Source: Roseovarius sp. (GTDB lineage: Bacteria; Pseudomonadota; Alphaproteobacteria; Rhodobacterales; Rhodobacteraceae). Taken from it: a stretch of 64,000 nucleotides of DNA. Position 1 is the first letter of the stretch, and every line of letters begins with the position of its first letter. Shown here in pieces: positions 9,752-19,262 of this stretch. The stretch lies in NCBI RefSeq assembly GCF_027019125.1, contig NZ_JALUXE010000024.1, positions 62,001 through 126,000 on the forward strand. Direction: 5' to 3'. The position numbers and the translations under genes were made by a program. The notes beneath the pieces were generated by a model that had not been told where the DNA came from, made no database searches, and was given only the letters and a program-made list of their open reading frames with translations.

Positions 9752-10695
9752 GACTGCGTCACTCCTAAGACGTCGTGGGTGTGGCCGGGGGCCACTGCCC
9801 CACTGCGCCGCTCCAGCTCCCGATGCCTTATTGACACTTGCCAGCCGTCTTTCGCAAGGGTCGCACCCAAAGTTTCTGCCATGGCCACGCTGCGATGTTG
9901 CCCACCGGTACAGCCAAACCCGATCGAGAGATAGGCCTTGCCCTCGGTCTCATAGGCAGGAAGCAGGAGTTCGACCATCTCTGTCACCCGGCGGCGGAAT
10001 TCCGCGAAAAGCGGATCACCCGCGACATGCACGGCAACCTCGGGCGCGCGCCCGTCCAAGCCGCGCAACTCCGGCTGCCAATAGGGATTGCGCAGGAAAC
10101 GACAGTCGAACACCATATCAAGGCCGCGTGGCAAGCCGCGCTTGTAGGAAAACGAATGCACCGAGACTGCAAGGCTTTCGGCCTCGCCGGGACCAAACCA
10201 GCGCCCCATCTCGGCGCGCAGGTCATGCGGCGTCATGTCGGATGTGTCGATCAGCAGGTCCGCGCGCGCGCGCACGGCCGCGAGCAGGTCGAACTCGCGC
10301 GCGATTCCGGTCTCTGCGCTCTCGTCCGGGGCCAGCGGGTGCCGCCTCCGGGTTTCCGAGAACCGCCGTTGCAGGATTTCAGCGCGACAGTCGAGATAGA
10401 GCACCTGAAGCGGCTGGCCGGGATGCCAGTCACTTTGGTCGATCATGCCCGTCAGCGCATTGGTCGAGAAATCCCGGTTGCGCGCGTCAATGCCAAGCGC
10501 CAGAGGCTTGTCGGATTGTGGCCCCTCCAACAGGCGCGGCAAGAGCGAGAGAGGCATGTTGTCGATCGCCTCATAGCCCATGTCCTCAAGCGCGCGAATG
10601 GCGGTACTGCGGCCAGCCCCCGAAGGACCCGTCACCAGAACAAGGCGATTTCGCGCCTCCCCGGCTCTTGGGCGGGTATCAGGCTCGGGCGGCAT
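9748..10695 (-). CDS. rapZ: RapZ-family nucleotide-binding protein
   Basis: 315-aa protein of the RapZ/YvcJ family. The N-terminal P-loop lies at residues 23-30 (GPSGAGRS), followed by [14 protein letters not shown]; the C-terminal domain has [21 protein letters not shown] and the strongly conserved [16 protein letters not shown]. In enterobacteria RapZ senses glucosamine-6-phosphate and directs RNase E to small RNAs. The alphaproteobacterial target is unsettled. The P-loop has arginine where the invariant lysine is normally found, which may weaken nucleotide hydrolysis. It sits between hprK and the EIIA gene. Confidence 0.9.
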   Translation of the reverse strand: MPPEPDTRPRAGEARNRLVLVTGPSGAGRSTAIRALEDMGYEAIDNMPLSLLPRLLEGPQSDKPLALGIDARNRDFSTNALTGMIDQSDWHPGQPLQVLYLDCRAEILQRRFSETRRRHPLAPDESAETGIAREFDLLAAVRARADLLIDTSDMTPHDLRAEMGRWFGPGEAESLAVSVHSFSYKRGLPRGLDMVFDCRFLRNPYWQPELRGLDGRAPEVAVHVAGDPLFAEFRRRVTEMVELLLPAYETEGKAYLSIGFGCTGGQHRSVAMAETLGATLAKDGWQVSIRHRELERRSGAVAPGHTHDVLGVTQS

Positions 10696-10706
10696 GGCGT
10701 ACTCCT

Positions 10707-11144
10707 TCAGATCAGCGTCCCATGGATGAGATATAGCAGGACCGCCGCCGGAAAATGCGCATGATCCGCTTTTTTTACAAGCGGCACGCTCTGCCCCAAT
10801 AGATCGGCATGGGTCAGCGACGGAATGCGCTCCGTCGTCTCGGCATCCAGATCGACGATCAGGGCAACCGGCTGTGGCCCGGTGGAGGGTAGTCTCAGGA
10901 TCCCCATGCCGCGCGCCTCGATCTGACCCCGGATGGTTTCCGGCGCATCCGCCATGACACGCCCCTCCGCGGCCCAGAGCCGGGTGCGGTCATCGGCGAC
11001 CAGCCCCGCGCCAAGCGCCAGAAGCTGGAGCGCAAGGCCGGATTTGCCGCGCCCCGATGCGCCCCGGATCAACACCGCGCGCCCCGAATGGGCCACGCAG
11101 GTGGCGTGCAGGATGATCTCGCCCGAGGCAGGGGGGCTTGTCAC
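10707..11144 (-). CDS. hprK: HPr kinase/phosphorylase, short alphaproteobacterial form
   Basis: About 145 aa, only the C-terminal kinase domain of HprK, as is normal in alphaproteobacteria. Walker [10 protein letters not shown] lies near residues 28-36, with LVADDRT and the [11 protein letters not shown] signature downstream. It phosphorylates a serine of HPr and reverses the reaction, coupling metabolism to the PTS state. The start is a GTG (11144) that overlaps the end of chvG by 8 bp; no better ATG exists. Coupling with the ChvG/ChvI genes is a known arrangement and suggests joint control. Confidence 0.9.
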   Translation of the reverse strand: MTSPPASGEIILHATCVAHSGRAVLIRGASGRGKSGLALQLLALGAGLVADDRTRLWAAEGRVMADAPETIRGQIEARGMGILRLPSTGPQPVALIVDLDAETTERIPSLTHADLLGQSVPLVKKADHAHFPAAVLLYLIHGTLI

Positions 11145-11148
11145 CGGC

Positions 11149-12861
11149 TCAGACCGGCAGACCCACGACAAAGCGCGCGCCCAGCGGATCAGAGGTGGCA
11201 TCGGCATGGGTGGGACGGATGTTTTCGGCCCAGATCACGCCATCATGCGCCTCGACGATCTGCTTGGAGATGGCAAGGCCAAGTCCGGAGTTGTTGCCGA
11301 AATCGCCCTCTGGCCGCTGCGAATAAAAGCGTTGGAACACTTTTTCCAGCGCCTGTTCGGGAATGCCGGGTCCGGTATCCTCGACCACCACCAACACACG
11401 GTTGGCCCGCCTGCGCGCCCAGACGCGGATCGCGTCGCCCTCTTCGCAGAAACTGATCGCATTGGTGATGAGATTGACAAAGACTTGCGCCAGGCGCCCC
11501 TCCAGCCCGGTGATGACGATGGGTTGCGGCGGGAAATCCATGATGAATTCGATCCCGTTCCTCTGGGCCTCTTCGCCCAGGTAATTCCCAAGGTTCTGCA
11601 GCATCTTGAGCAGATCGAACGCCTCTTGCTCTTCCTTGACCAGTTCACTGTCGAGCCGCGAGGCATTCGAAATGTCGCTCACAAGGCGGTCCAGGCGGCG
11701 CACGTCATGTTCGATCACTTCCAACAACCGCTCGCGCTGATCGTCGCGCTTGGCGATGCGCATGGTGCCCACCGCCGAGCGCAGGCTGGCCAGCGGGTTC
11801 TTGATCTCATGTGCCACATCGGCCGCGAACTGCTCGTTGCTGTCGATCCGGTGATAGAGCGCTGATACCATGCCGCGCAAGGCGCCACTCAGCCGGCCGA
11901 TTTCATCGGGGCGCGCGGTCAGGTCGGGGATACGAATGCGGCCCTTGGCCCCCTTGCCCTTGTTGCGGTCCCTGCCGATTTCCGCCGCCGCCGCCAGATC
12001 GGCCAGCGGGTTGGAAATGGTCGAGGCCAGAATGAGACTGAGACCAACCGACACCAGCGTCGCAATCAGGAACATCTGGAGCACGCGCTCGCGCTCGACC
12101 CGCGCCAGTTTGTCAATCTCGCCGCTGGCATTGGCCAGCGCCACCACCGCGACGGGCGTGTCGCCCTGCATGACCGGGGCAGCCACGGTCAGGACCGCCC
12201 CCTGCGCGGTGTCAGCGGTGCGCAATTGCACGCCGCCGCCGACCGCCAGATCGACCATGTCGCGCGCGACATCCTCGACGCCGTGCCCTACCGCAGTCTT
12301 GTCCGCGCCGGAAAACGGGCTCGAAATCTGCTCCCAAAGACGGCTGAGGAAATCCGTCATTGGCGTCGCAGGCAGGGTCTCGGTGCCGCCTTGGCCCTGC
12401 GTATCCCCCTGCTTGCGCCCGACGAGCATCCCGGTGCGGTCAAACAGCAAGACCTCGGTTCCGATCTGCACGTCAAGATGCGCAAGCGTGCCGGCCATAT
12501 CCACCCCGTCGCCGGTGGCAAAGCTGACCGGCGCGCCCGCGGGCAAGCGCGCCTCGACCACGTCGGCAATCAGGGCAGCCTGCACCCGCAGGCTATCGGC
12601 GCGCTGCATCGCCAGATTGTCGCGCGACGAGTTGAGATAGAGAATACCGACAACCAGCACGTTGAGGGCAATCAGATTGAAGGTGATGATCTTGCGGGTG
12701 AGCGAGGAGTCGCGAAAGCTGAACCAGCCGCGCTTGGCGCGGCGGGCGTTCAGCTCTCCTTCGTCCAGACGATCCGGTGCGACAAAATCATCGCCAAGGA
12801 CAAGATCGTTATCCCTACGCGGCTGCACGCTCCGCACCCCTATCCGCTCGACCAGAGCCAT
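11149..12861 (-). CDS. chvG: ChvG-type sensor histidine kinase
   Basis: 570-aa membrane histidine kinase. One membrane helix lies at ~58-77, a periplasmic domain of ~180 residues follows, then a second helix at ~262-281, a HAMP segment, and HisKA with His351 in FAADVAHEIKNPLASLRS. The HATPase has NLITNAISF and DTGPGIP boxes near the C-terminus. Homologs (ChvG/ExoS) sense acid or envelope stress and, with ChvI, control exopolysaccharide, envelope and central carbon genes. The start codon overlaps the chvI stop (TAATG), so the two are coupled. Confidence 0.93.
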   Translation of the reverse strand: MALVERIGVRSVQPRRDNDLVLGDDFVAPDRLDEGELNARRAKRGWFSFRDSSLTRKIITFNLIALNVLVVGILYLNSSRDNLAMQRADSLRVQAALIADVVEARLPAGAPVSFATGDGVDMAGTLAHLDVQIGTEVLLFDRTGMLVGRKQGDTQGQGGTETLPATPMTDFLSRLWEQISSPFSGADKTAVGHGVEDVARDMVDLAVGGGVQLRTADTAQGAVLTVAAPVMQGDTPVAVVALANASGEIDKLARVERERVLQMFLIATLVSVGLSLILASTISNPLADLAAAAEIGRDRNKGKGAKGRIRIPDLTARPDEIGRLSGALRGMVSALYHRIDSNEQFAADVAHEIKNPLASLRSAVGTMRIAKRDDQRERLLEVIEHDVRRLDRLVSDISNASRLDSELVKEEQEAFDLLKMLQNLGNYLGEEAQRNGIEFIMDFPPQPIVITGLEGRLAQVFVNLITNAISFCEEGDAIRVWARRRANRVLVVVEDTGPGIPEQALEKVFQRFYSQRPEGDFGNNSGLGLAISKQIVEAHDGVIWAENIRPTHADATSDPLGARFVVGLPV

Positions 12862-13562
12862 TATTCTTCGTTATACCGATACCCGATACCATAGAGCGTC
12901 TCGATCGCCGAAAACTCGGGATCGACCATGCGCAGCTTCTTGCGCAACCGCTTGATGTGGCTGTCGATGGTGCGGTCATCGACATAGACCTGATCGTCAT
13001 AGGCCACATCCATCAGCTGATCACGGCTCTTGACGAAGCCGGGCCGCTTGGCCAGCGCCTGAAGCAGCAGGAATTCGGTCACGGTCAGCGACACGTCCTG
13101 CCCTTTCCAGCTGACCGAATGGCGCAGCGGGTCCATCAGCAGATTGCCGCGTTCGATCACCTTGGTTTCCTCGGTCTCGACCACGACATGCCCGTTGGCG
13201 GCATCCTGACGCCGCAGAAGGGCGCGGATACGTTCCACCAGCAAACGCTGCGAGAATGGCTTCTTGACGTAGTCGTCTGCACCCATGCGCAGGCCCAGAA
13301 CCTCGTCGATCTCATCATCCTTGGAGGTCAGGAAGATCACGGGCATCTGGGATTTCTGGCGCAGGCGCTGCAAGAGGTCCATGCCATCCATGCGCGGCAT
13401 CTTGATGTCGAGCACGGCCATGTCAGGCAATTTCTTGCTGAAGGCGTCAAAGGCCTGTTGGCCATCATTATAGGTTTCTACCTCAAAGCCTTCGGCTTCG
13501 AGAGTCATGGATACGGATGTCAGAATATTCCTGTCATCGTCCACGAGGGCGATTTTGGACAT
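12861..13562 (-). CDS. chvI: ChvI-type response regulator
   Basis: 233-aa OmpR-family regulator. Phosphoacceptor Asp52 lies in [13 protein letters not shown], with the acidic pocket VDDD at 7-10 and the KP(F) at the end of the receiver. The C-terminal winged helix carries [10 protein letters not shown] and [16 protein letters not shown]. Start ATG 13562 begins at the receiver domain ([10 protein letters not shown]); an upstream in-frame extension is not supported. Divergent from pckA. The repeats in the shared intergenic region are a plausible binding site for this regulator. Confidence 0.95.
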   Translation of the reverse strand: MSKIALVDDDRNILTSVSMTLEAEGFEVETYNDGQQAFDAFSKKLPDMAVLDIKMPRMDGMDLLQRLRQKSQMPVIFLTSKDDEIDEVLGLRMGADDYVKKPFSQRLLVERIRALLRRQDAANGHVVVETEETKVIERGNLLMDPLRHSVSWKGQDVSLTVTEFLLLQALAKRPGFVKSRDQLMDVAYDDQVYVDDRTIDSHIKRLRKKLRMVDPEFSAIETLYGIGYRYNEE

Positions 13563-13932
13563 AGTTCTATTCCTTTTACTGCTCAGTCTGCCTGCATTTT
13601 TTGTGCCACTATGCTCTCTTTCCTGTTGTTTGATCAATTCAAATCTGCGAATCAGCCGGGCCGCCAAGGCCAATTGACGCAAAAAAATCTTGATAATGGC
13701 TAAATTGACTCACTTTGCACGCTCTGGGTGTTCAATGTTTGCGCCAACATCCACCTGGTTGCGCTAACCTGCAGCTGGTTGCGCTAACCCTATGAATCTG
13801 CCATGTTATTTTTCCAAGGCCGCGTGCTATGAGCCGCTCAGCCGGGCATGTTGCCCGACCGACGCCGCAGCGGCGGCGCCCTGAACGATCCGGCAAAACA
13901 GGCGCGGATCAGTCGAACAGGAGCTTGACACT
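13563..13932. other. 370-bp intergenic region between chvI and pckA
   Basis: Divergent promoter region. The part near chvI is AT-rich. The middle (13737-13789) holds the 20-bp-spaced repeats listed separately. The part near pckA (after 13820) is GC-rich with GCCGCAGCGGCGGC-like sequence and ends in ACAGGAGC before the pckA start. I see no small gene in it. Confidence 0.7.
13737..13789. repeat. Three 13-bp direct repeats at 20-bp period (candidate operator)
   Basis: GGTTGCGCTAACC occurs exactly at 13757-13769 and 13777-13789, and a diverged copy GTTTGCGCCAACA at 13737-13749 (10 of 13 matching). The starts are spaced by exactly 20 bp, about two helical turns, placing all copies on one face of the DNA. 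This is the pattern of cooperative binding by an OmpR-family dimer. ChvI itself is the obvious candidate, given known ChvI control of pckA in rhizobia. Confidence 0.6.
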
Positions 13933-15531
13933 ATGACAATCGGACGGGTGAACCCGCAGTTTCAGCTTGAGGATCAAGGCATCACCGGGCTGGGCAAGGT
14001 GCATTACAACCTCATCGAACCGGCGCTGATTGAAGCGGCGCTCAAGAATGGCGAGGGCACGCTTGGACAGGGCGGCACGCTGCTCGTGACCACAGGCAAA
14101 TTCACCGGCCGGTCGCCCAAGGACAAACATATCGTCAAGACCGACGGCGTCGCCGATACGATCTGGTGGGAAAACAACGCCGAAATGTCGCCGGAAGGGT
14201 TCGAGGCGCTCTATGCCGACATGCTGACCTATCTCAAGGGACGCGATGTCTTCGTTCAGGATCTGATCGGCGGTGCTGACCCCGCTCATTCCATCAACAT
14301 GCGGATGATTTCGGAACTGGCGTGGCACAGCCTTTTCAACCGGACCATGCTGCGCCGCCCCGAGCGCGCGGCCCTCGACAGTTTCACCGCCGATTTCACC
14401 GTCATCAATTGCCCCGGCTTCAAGGCCGATCCAGCGCGCCATGACTGCCGCTCGGAAACCGTGATCGCGATGAATTTCGATCGCAAGCTGATCCTCGTGG
14501 GCAATACCGAATACGCAGGCGAAAACAAGAAATCGGTGTTCTCGCTGCTCAACTATCTCTTGCCGGAAAAAGGCATCATGCCGATGCATTGCTCGGCCAA
14601 CCACGCGCAGGGCAATCCGGTCGATACCGCCATCTTCTTTGGCCTTTCGGGCACGGGCAAGACAACGCTTTCGGCGGACCCTGACCGCACGCTTCTGGGT
14701 GACGACGAACACGGCTGGTCGGATCGCGGCACTTTCAATTTCGAAGGCGGTTGCTATGCCAAGACCGTCAATCTGAGCGCCGAGGCCGAGCCGGAAATCT
14801 ATGCCACCTGCGGCATGTTCGGCACCATCATCGAAAACATGGTGTTCGACCCCGAAACGCTCGAGTTGGATTTCGAGGATGACAGCCTGACGCCCAACAT
14901 GCGCTGCGCCTACCCGCTGCACTACATCTCGAACGCATCCGAGACCGCCCTTGGCGGGCATCCCAAGAATGTCATCATGCTGACCTGCGATGCCTTTGGC
15001 GTGCTGCCACCGATTTCGCGGCTGACTCCGGCGCAGGCGATGTATCATTTCCTGTCGGGCTTCACCTCCAAGATGGCAGGGACGGAACGTGGCGTGACCG
15101 AGCCGCAACCGGTGTTTTCGACCTGTTTCGGTGCCCCCTTCATGCCGCGCCGCCCCGAAGTTTACGGCAATCTTTTGCGGGAAAAGATCGCCAAACACGG
15201 CGCAACCTGCTGGTTGGTCAATACCGGCTGGACCGGCGGCGCGTTTGGCACCGGATCGCGGATGCCGATCAAGGCCACGCGCGCGCTTTTGACTGCGGCG
15301 CTTGATGGATCGCTCAACGGGGTCGAGTTCCGCAAGGACCCGAATTTCGGCTTTGACGTGCCCGTGGCGGTGCCCGGCGTGCCCGAAGTGCTGCTCGACC
15401 CGCGCCGCACCTGGGTGGATACTGCAGCCTATGATGTGCAAGCGGCCAAATTGGTGCAAATGTTCGCAGATAATTTCGCACAATATGTACCTTTCATCGA
15501 CGAGGATGTACGCGCAGCCTCGCTGGGCTAA
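13933..15531 (+). CDS. pckA: Phosphoenolpyruvate carboxykinase (ATP)
   Basis: 532-aa gluconeogenic enzyme converting oxaloacetate and ATP to phosphoenolpyruvate, CO2 and [15 protein letters not shown] lies near residue 57. The kinase-1a P-loop [16 protein letters not shown] is near 236-251, followed by LLGDDEHGW; the kinase-2 region and [12 protein letters not shown] near the C-terminus are intact. The length equals the family norm. It is divergent from chvI, and the shared spacer suggests control by ChvG/ChvI. A terminator follows 22 bp after the stop. Confidence 0.97.
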   Translation: MTIGRVNPQFQLEDQGITGLGKVHYNLIEPALIEAALKNGEGTLGQGGTLLVTTGKFTGRSPKDKHIVKTDGVADTIWWENNAEMSPEGFEALYADMLTYLKGRDVFVQDLIGGADPAHSINMRMISELAWHSLFNRTMLRRPERAALDSFTADFTVINCPGFKADPARHDCRSETVIAMNFDRKLILVGNTEYAGENKKSVFSLLNYLLPEKGIMPMHCSANHAQGNPVDTAIFFGLSGTGKTTLSADPDRTLLGDDEHGWSDRGTFNFEGGCYAKTVNLSAEAEPEIYATCGMFGTIIENMVFDPETLELDFEDDSLTPNMRCAYPLHYISNASETALGGHPKNVIMLTCDAFGVLPPISRLTPAQAMYHFLSGFTSKMAGTERGVTEPQPVFSTCFGAPFMPRRPEVYGNLLREKIAKHGATCWLVNTGWTGGAFGTGSRMPIKATRALLTAALDGSLNGVEFRKDPNFGFDVPVAVPGVPEVLLDPRRTWVDTAAYDVQAAKLVQMFADNFAQYVPFIDEDVRAASLG

Positions 15532-15553
15532 GTCCACAGCCAAACAGATCCAG

Positions 15554-15582
15554 ACCCTCGCCGTGACCGGCGGGGGTTTTTC
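15554..15582 (+). terminator. Rho-independent terminator of pckA
   Basis: ACCCTCGCC, a 6-nt loop and GGCGGGGGT form a 9-bp stem with one T-G pair, followed by TTTTTC. Confidence 0.85.
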
Positions 15583-15681
15583 TTTGGGCGCAATTCGCGC
15601 ACGTCCGGTCGAATTTCCGATTTCCTTCCCTCGGCTCTGCGGTTAGCGTCCCGCCAAAGCATCCAGACAGGAGACCGAGAC

Positions 15682-16143
15682 ATGAGCCAGTTCGAGAAAA
15701 AACTTGCCGAAATGGGCGTCACCCTACCCGAGGCTCCGGCCCCTGCGGCCAATTACGTGCCCTATGTGCTGGCCGGCGACATGCTCTTTGTCTCGGGCCA
15801 AATTGCCAAGGAGGGCGACACGCTCTTGACCGGCAAACTGGGCGCTGATCTGGACGTGGCCGATGGGGCCAAGGCCGCCCGCGCCTGCGCGATTGCCCTG
15901 CTTGCGCAGGTCAAGGCAGCCTGCGGCGGCGATCTCGACCGGCTGGTGCGGGTGGTGAAACTGACCGGGTTCGTCAATTCGACCGCTGATTTCACCCAGC
16001 AACCCGCCGTGATCAACGGGGCTTCGGATTTCATCGGCGAGGCCTTGGGCGACGCCGGCAAACACGCCCGCGCCGCAGTCTCCTCTCCCTCGCTGCCCTT
16101 TGGAGTTGCGGTGGAGATCGACGGGGTATTTCAGATCAAATGA
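15682..16143 (+). CDS. RidA family protein
   Basis: 153-aa RidA/YjgF/YER057c-type protein, probably a trimeric deaminase of reactive enamine/imine intermediates. DMLFVSGQIA near residue 34 and the C-terminal block RAAVSSPSLPFGVAVEIDGVF fit the longer YjgF-like subgroup. That subgroup often lacks the catalytic arginine of true RidA, so the activity is uncertain. A GGAG site precedes the ATG. Its stop overlaps the next gene's start by 4 nt. Confidence 0.85.
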   Translation: MSQFEKKLAEMGVTLPEAPAPAANYVPYVLAGDMLFVSGQIAKEGDTLLTGKLGADLDVADGAKAARACAIALLAQVKAACGGDLDRLVRVVKLTGFVNSTADFTQQPAVINGASDFIGEALGDAGKHARAAVSSPSLPFGVAVEIDGVFQIK

Positions 16144-16907
16144 GCGCCCTGCCCGACGGTTTTCGCCGTATCCCGCTGGCCCATCGTGGCCTGCATGACA
16201 AGGCGCAGGGTCGCCCCGAGAATTCGCGCGCGGGCATCGCGGCGGCCATCGCGGCAGGCTACGGGATCGAGATTGACCTGCAACTCAGCCGTGACAACCG
16301 GGCGATGGTGTTTCACGACTATGACCTTGGCCGTCTCACCCCGGAAAAGGGCGCGGTGCGGCAGCGCGATGCCGCGGACCTCGCGCAGATCCCGCTTCTG
16401 GGGGGCGATGAGGGGATACCCGACCTGCCCACCATCCTGACCCTTGTCGCAGGCCGCGTGCCGCTCTTGATCGAACTCAAGGATCAGCAGGGGCAGATGG
16501 GCGCAAGCTGTGGCACGCTCGAGGCCGCCACCGCCGCAGCCCTTGCAGGCTATGCTGGCCCCGTGGCGGTCATGTCCTTCAACCCGGACATGGTGGCGCA
16601 GATGGCCAAACTCGCCCCGGAGACCCCGCGCGGCATCGTCACCTGCGCCTATACGGCCGAGGATTGGCCGCTCTTGCGCAGTGAAACCCGCGCGCGCCTG
16701 CGCGACATTCCCGATTATGACGCGACAGGGGCGTGCTTTGTCAGCCATGACATCGACGATCTGAACGCCCCGCGCGTTGATGCCCTGCGCGCCCAGGGGG
16801 CCGCGATCCTCTGCTGGACCGTGCGCAGCCCAGAGGCCGAGGCCGAGGCCCGCAAACGCGCCGACAACATCACCTTCGAGGGCTATTTACCCGATCACCC
16901 GGCTTGA
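16140..16907 (+). CDS. Glycerophosphodiester phosphodiesterase
   Basis: 255-aa cytosolic GDPD, hydrolysing deacylated phospholipid head groups to glycerol-3-phosphate and an alcohol. The catalytic residues of the TIM-barrel family are visible: AHRG (His15, Arg16), PENS, EIDLQL and VFHD. There is no signal peptide, as in UgpQ. It is translationally coupled to the RidA gene upstream and abuts the acyltransferase gene downstream. Confidence 0.9.
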   Translation: MSALPDGFRRIPLAHRGLHDKAQGRPENSRAGIAAAIAAGYGIEIDLQLSRDNRAMVFHDYDLGRLTPEKGAVRQRDAADLAQIPLLGGDEGIPDLPTILTLVAGRVPLLIELKDQQGQMGASCGTLEAATAAALAGYAGPVAVMSFNPDMVAQMAKLAPETPRGIVTCAYTAEDWPLLRSETRARLRDIPDYDATGACFVSHDIDDLNAPRVDALRAQGAAILCWTVRSPEAEAEARKRADNITFEGYLPDHPA

Positions 16908-16963
16908 TCCGCGCGCCGCGTGACCCAAGTAAACCGCCGGGGCAAAAGGGGCCGTCAGCGCCA

Positions 16964-18148
16964 ATGACGCAAGGTCAAATCACGATCACCCTGCATGACC
17001 GCCTGTCCGACATCGGGCAGGACGATTGGGATGCCTGCGCCTGCCCCGAGGCCGCCACGGGCCGCCCCGATGATCCCTTCACCACTTACCGTTTTCTCAA
17101 GGCGCTGGAGGACAGCCGCTCGGTCGGCACGGGCAGCGGCTGGCAAGCTCATTACCTGAGCGCCGAACAGGAGGGCCAGATCATCGCCGTGGCCCCACTC
17201 TACCTCAAGTCCCATTCTCAGGGCGAATACATCTTTGATCACAACTGGGCACATGCCTATGAGCGGGCGGGCGGGCGCTATTACCCGAAATTCCAGATCG
17301 CCGTGCCCTTTACCCCGGCCACGGGGCGTCGCCTGCTGACCCGACCGGGGTTCGAGGCTGTGGGCCGGGCGGCGCTGGTCGAGGGCGCGCGCGATGTGGC
17401 GCAGCGCAATGGGCTCTCGTCGCTGCATATCACCTTTTGCACCGGGGAAGAGGCAGAGGCGGGGGCCGCCCTTGGCCTCATGCCCCGGCGCACCCAGCAA
17501 TATCACTGGGTCAATCGCGGCTATGCCGATTTCGATGGCTTTCTGGCCGACCTGTCGTCACGCAAACGCAAGGCGATCCGCAAGGAACGCACCCGCGCAG
17601 CGGAATTCGGCGGCGAGATTGTCACCCTCACCGGGGATCAGATACAGCCTGAACACTGGGATGCGGTCTGGGCCTTTTACCAGGACACCGGCGCGCGCAA
17701 ATGGGGCACGCCCTATCTGACCCGCGCGTTTTTCAACCGCGCGCATGACACGCTGCGCGATGACATCCTGCTCATCCTTGCGCTGCGGGGGGGACGGCCC
17801 GTGGCGGGGGCCATGAACCTGATCGGCGCGTCGGCGCTTTATGGCCGGTATTGGGGCTGTATCGAGGATCACCCCTGTTTGCATTTCGAACTCTGCTATT
17901 ACCGGGCGATCGAGTTTGCGATTGAAGCGGGGCTGCAAAGGGTAGAGGCTGGCGCGCAGGGCGAACACAAGCTGGCGCGCGGTTATCTGCCCGTGGCCAC
18001 ACATTCGCTGCATTGGCTGCGCGATCCGGGCTTTGCCGAGGCGGTCGCGCAGTATCTCAAGGCCGAGCGTGCCGCCGTTGACGAGGATATCGAAATTCTC
18101 ACCAGCTATGGGCCGTTTCGCAAGACACCAGAAGAGGATCACGAATGA
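16964..18148 (+). CDS. DUF482/COG3146 GNAT-like acyltransferase
   Basis: 394-aa protein of the peptidogalycan biosynthesis/DUF482 family with a FemAB-like GNAT fold. It has [20 protein letters not shown] near the N-terminus, [12 protein letters not shown] in the middle and [14 protein letters not shown] near the C-terminus. The substrate is unknown; related folds transfer aminoacyl groups. An in-frame TTG at 16904 overlapping the upstream stop would add 20 low-complexity residues; I prefer ATG 16964, which starts next to the conserved domain. It overlaps the following gene's ATG by 4 nt. Confidence 0.78.
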   Translation: MTQGQITITLHDRLSDIGQDDWDACACPEAATGRPDDPFTTYRFLKALEDSRSVGTGSGWQAHYLSAEQEGQIIAVAPLYLKSHSQGEYIFDHNWAHAYERAGGRYYPKFQIAVPFTPATGRRLLTRPGFEAVGRAALVEGARDVAQRNGLSSLHITFCTGEEAEAGAALGLMPRRTQQYHWVNRGYADFDGFLADLSSRKRKAIRKERTRAAEFGGEIVTLTGDQIQPEHWDAVWAFYQDTGARKWGTPYLTRAFFNRAHDTLRDDILLILALRGGRPVAGAMNLIGASALYGRYWGCIEDHPCLHFELCYYRAIEFAIEAGLQRVEAGAQGEHKLARGYLPVATHSLHWLRDPGFAEAVAQYLKAERAAVDEDIEILTSYGPFRKTPEEDHE

Positions 18149-18441
18149 GCGAAAAACTCAGCGACACCGCCCGAAAGACCACGCTGGCCCCGCTGCTGGA
18201 GAACGGCTGGACCATGGTCGAGGGGCGCGATGCCATCACCAAGACCTACAAGTTCGCCGATTTTCCAGAGGCCATGGGTTTCATGACCCGCGCCGCGATC
18301 TGGGCGGAAAAATGGAACCATCACCCGGAATGGTTCAACGTCTACTCCAAGGTAGAGGTCACGCTGACCACACATGACGTCGACGGCCTCAGCAGTCTTG
18401 ACGTGAAACTCGCGCGCAAGTTCGACGGGTTGGCGGGCTGA
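18145..18441 (+). CDS. phhB: 4a-hydroxytetrahydrobiopterin dehydratase
   Basis: 98-aa pterin-4a-carbinolamine dehydratase, recycling the pterin cofactor after aromatic hydroxylation. The signature [22 protein letters not shown] is present with both adjacent histidines. The stop/start overlap ATGA joins it to the acyltransferase gene. It ends the plus-strand run that begins at the RidA gene. A terminator follows at once. Confidence 0.92.
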   Translation: MSEKLSDTARKTTLAPLLENGWTMVEGRDAITKTYKFADFPEAMGFMTRAAIWAEKWNHHPEWFNVYSKVEVTLTTHDVDGLSSLDVKLARKFDGLAG

Positions 18442-18453
18442 TCGCAGATACGA

Positions 18454-18483
18454 AAACGCCCCGGCGGTTGGGCCGGGGCGTTT
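18454..18483 (+). terminator. Rho-independent terminator after phhB
   Basis: AAACGCCCCGGC, a 6-nt loop and GCCGGGGCGTTT form a perfect 12-bp stem. The symmetric A and T ends let it serve the convergent flagellar operon on the minus strand too. Confidence 0.9.
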
Positions 18484-18505
18484 CCTGTTGCGTTTATGCG
18501 CCGTG

Positions 18506-18886
18506 TCAGTGTTTGCGCAGCTTGCGGATCGCTTCCAGTTCCGACGCGCTGATGCCGGTGTTGCGGGCGATGCTGTCGGCCTTCTGGCCAAAGCGGGCCA
18601 TGTCGATCGCCTGTTCGATCATCCGGTCACTGACCAGCCAATCGAAGTCGCGGCGCATTTCATCCATGCGGTCGGCGATGCTCACCAGCGAGGCCTCTTC
18701 GCTCAGGCCCAGCTTGTGACCCAGACGGCGCGCGATCTGGTCAATTTCTGCATCACTCAGATGCAGCATCTGACCGCTCAGATGCGCCAGGGTCTTTGCG
18801 ATACGAACCGATACCGCCAGCAGCAGCGGCAGCGTGATCATGCAAAGTACTGCGAGCGCGTAGAGGGTAATTTCAAAGTAGGTCAT
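18506..18886 (-). CDS. Small membrane protein after flgM, unknown function
   Basis: 126 aa, one N-terminal membrane helix (about 5-27) followed by a cytosolic, mostly helical region. The last ~40 residues (AIDMARFGQKADSIARNTGI, then SASELEAIRKL) look like a short helix-turn-helix and recall the C-terminal DUF2802 pattern of membrane proteins found beside flhF/fliA-type loci in other bacteria. It lies 13 bp after flgM, where gammaproteobacteria have flgN, but it is not FlgN-like. A flagellar accessory role is inferred from position only. Confidence 0.6.
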   Translation of the reverse strand: MTYFEITLYALAVLCMITLPLLLAVSVRIAKTLAHLSGQMLHLSDAEIDQIARRLGHKLGLSEEASLVSIADRMDEMRRDFDWLVSDRMIEQAIDMARFGQKADSIARNTGISASELEAIRKLRKH

Positions 18887-18899
18887 GCTCTGCCTCGTC

Positions 18900-19202
18900 T
18901 CAGCGCGTCATCGCGCTGTAGTCTTGAAAAATGCTATCTGCGATGCGCTTGGCATCCACAGGATAGTTGCCGTTCGCGACAGCCTCCTTGATCCGCGAGA
19001 CGCGCTCTGCGTCAAAGGGCGGGCCCTGTTCGACCATCTTGTCGATCACCCCGACCGAAGCCGAGGAGCTGAGTTTCACGGAATCCACCGCGCTGACCGG
19101 CTTGTGAGCCTTGGCACCAGCGGCACCGCCCGGCGCGCCTTCGGTCGAGACCGGCATGAGCCGCGGTCGCGCGGCGTGGGAAGAATTGACTGAATCGACC
19201 AT
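18900..19202 (-). CDS. flgM: Anti-sigma-28 factor FlgM
   Basis: 100-aa FlgM-type protein. The N-terminal half is low complexity and probably disordered. The C-terminal sigma-binding half has DAERVSRIKEAVANGNYPVD followed by KRIADSIF, the conserved FlgM block. It holds FliA inactive until the hook-basal body is complete and FlgM is exported. Start ATG 19202 (MVDSVNSS) has GGAGAG 5 nt upstream; an earlier ATG at 19226 lacks a site. Its presence with fliA in the same window indicates a gammaproteobacterial-style checkpoint. Confidence 0.9.
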   Translation of the reverse strand: MVDSVNSSHAARPRLMPVSTEGAPGGAAGAKAHKPVSAVDSVKLSSSASVGVIDKMVEQGPPFDAERVSRIKEAVANGNYPVDAKRIADSIFQDYSAMTR

Positions 19203-19262
19203 CTGATCTCTCCGGTGAGGCGTCATTGGGACGCTGTTCTTGGAGTGAAAAACGGCAGGCCT

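Noticed and set aside
13909..15543. 544-codon open frame opposite pckA
   Set aside because: pckA is complete with all catalytic motifs; the reverse frame is compositional.
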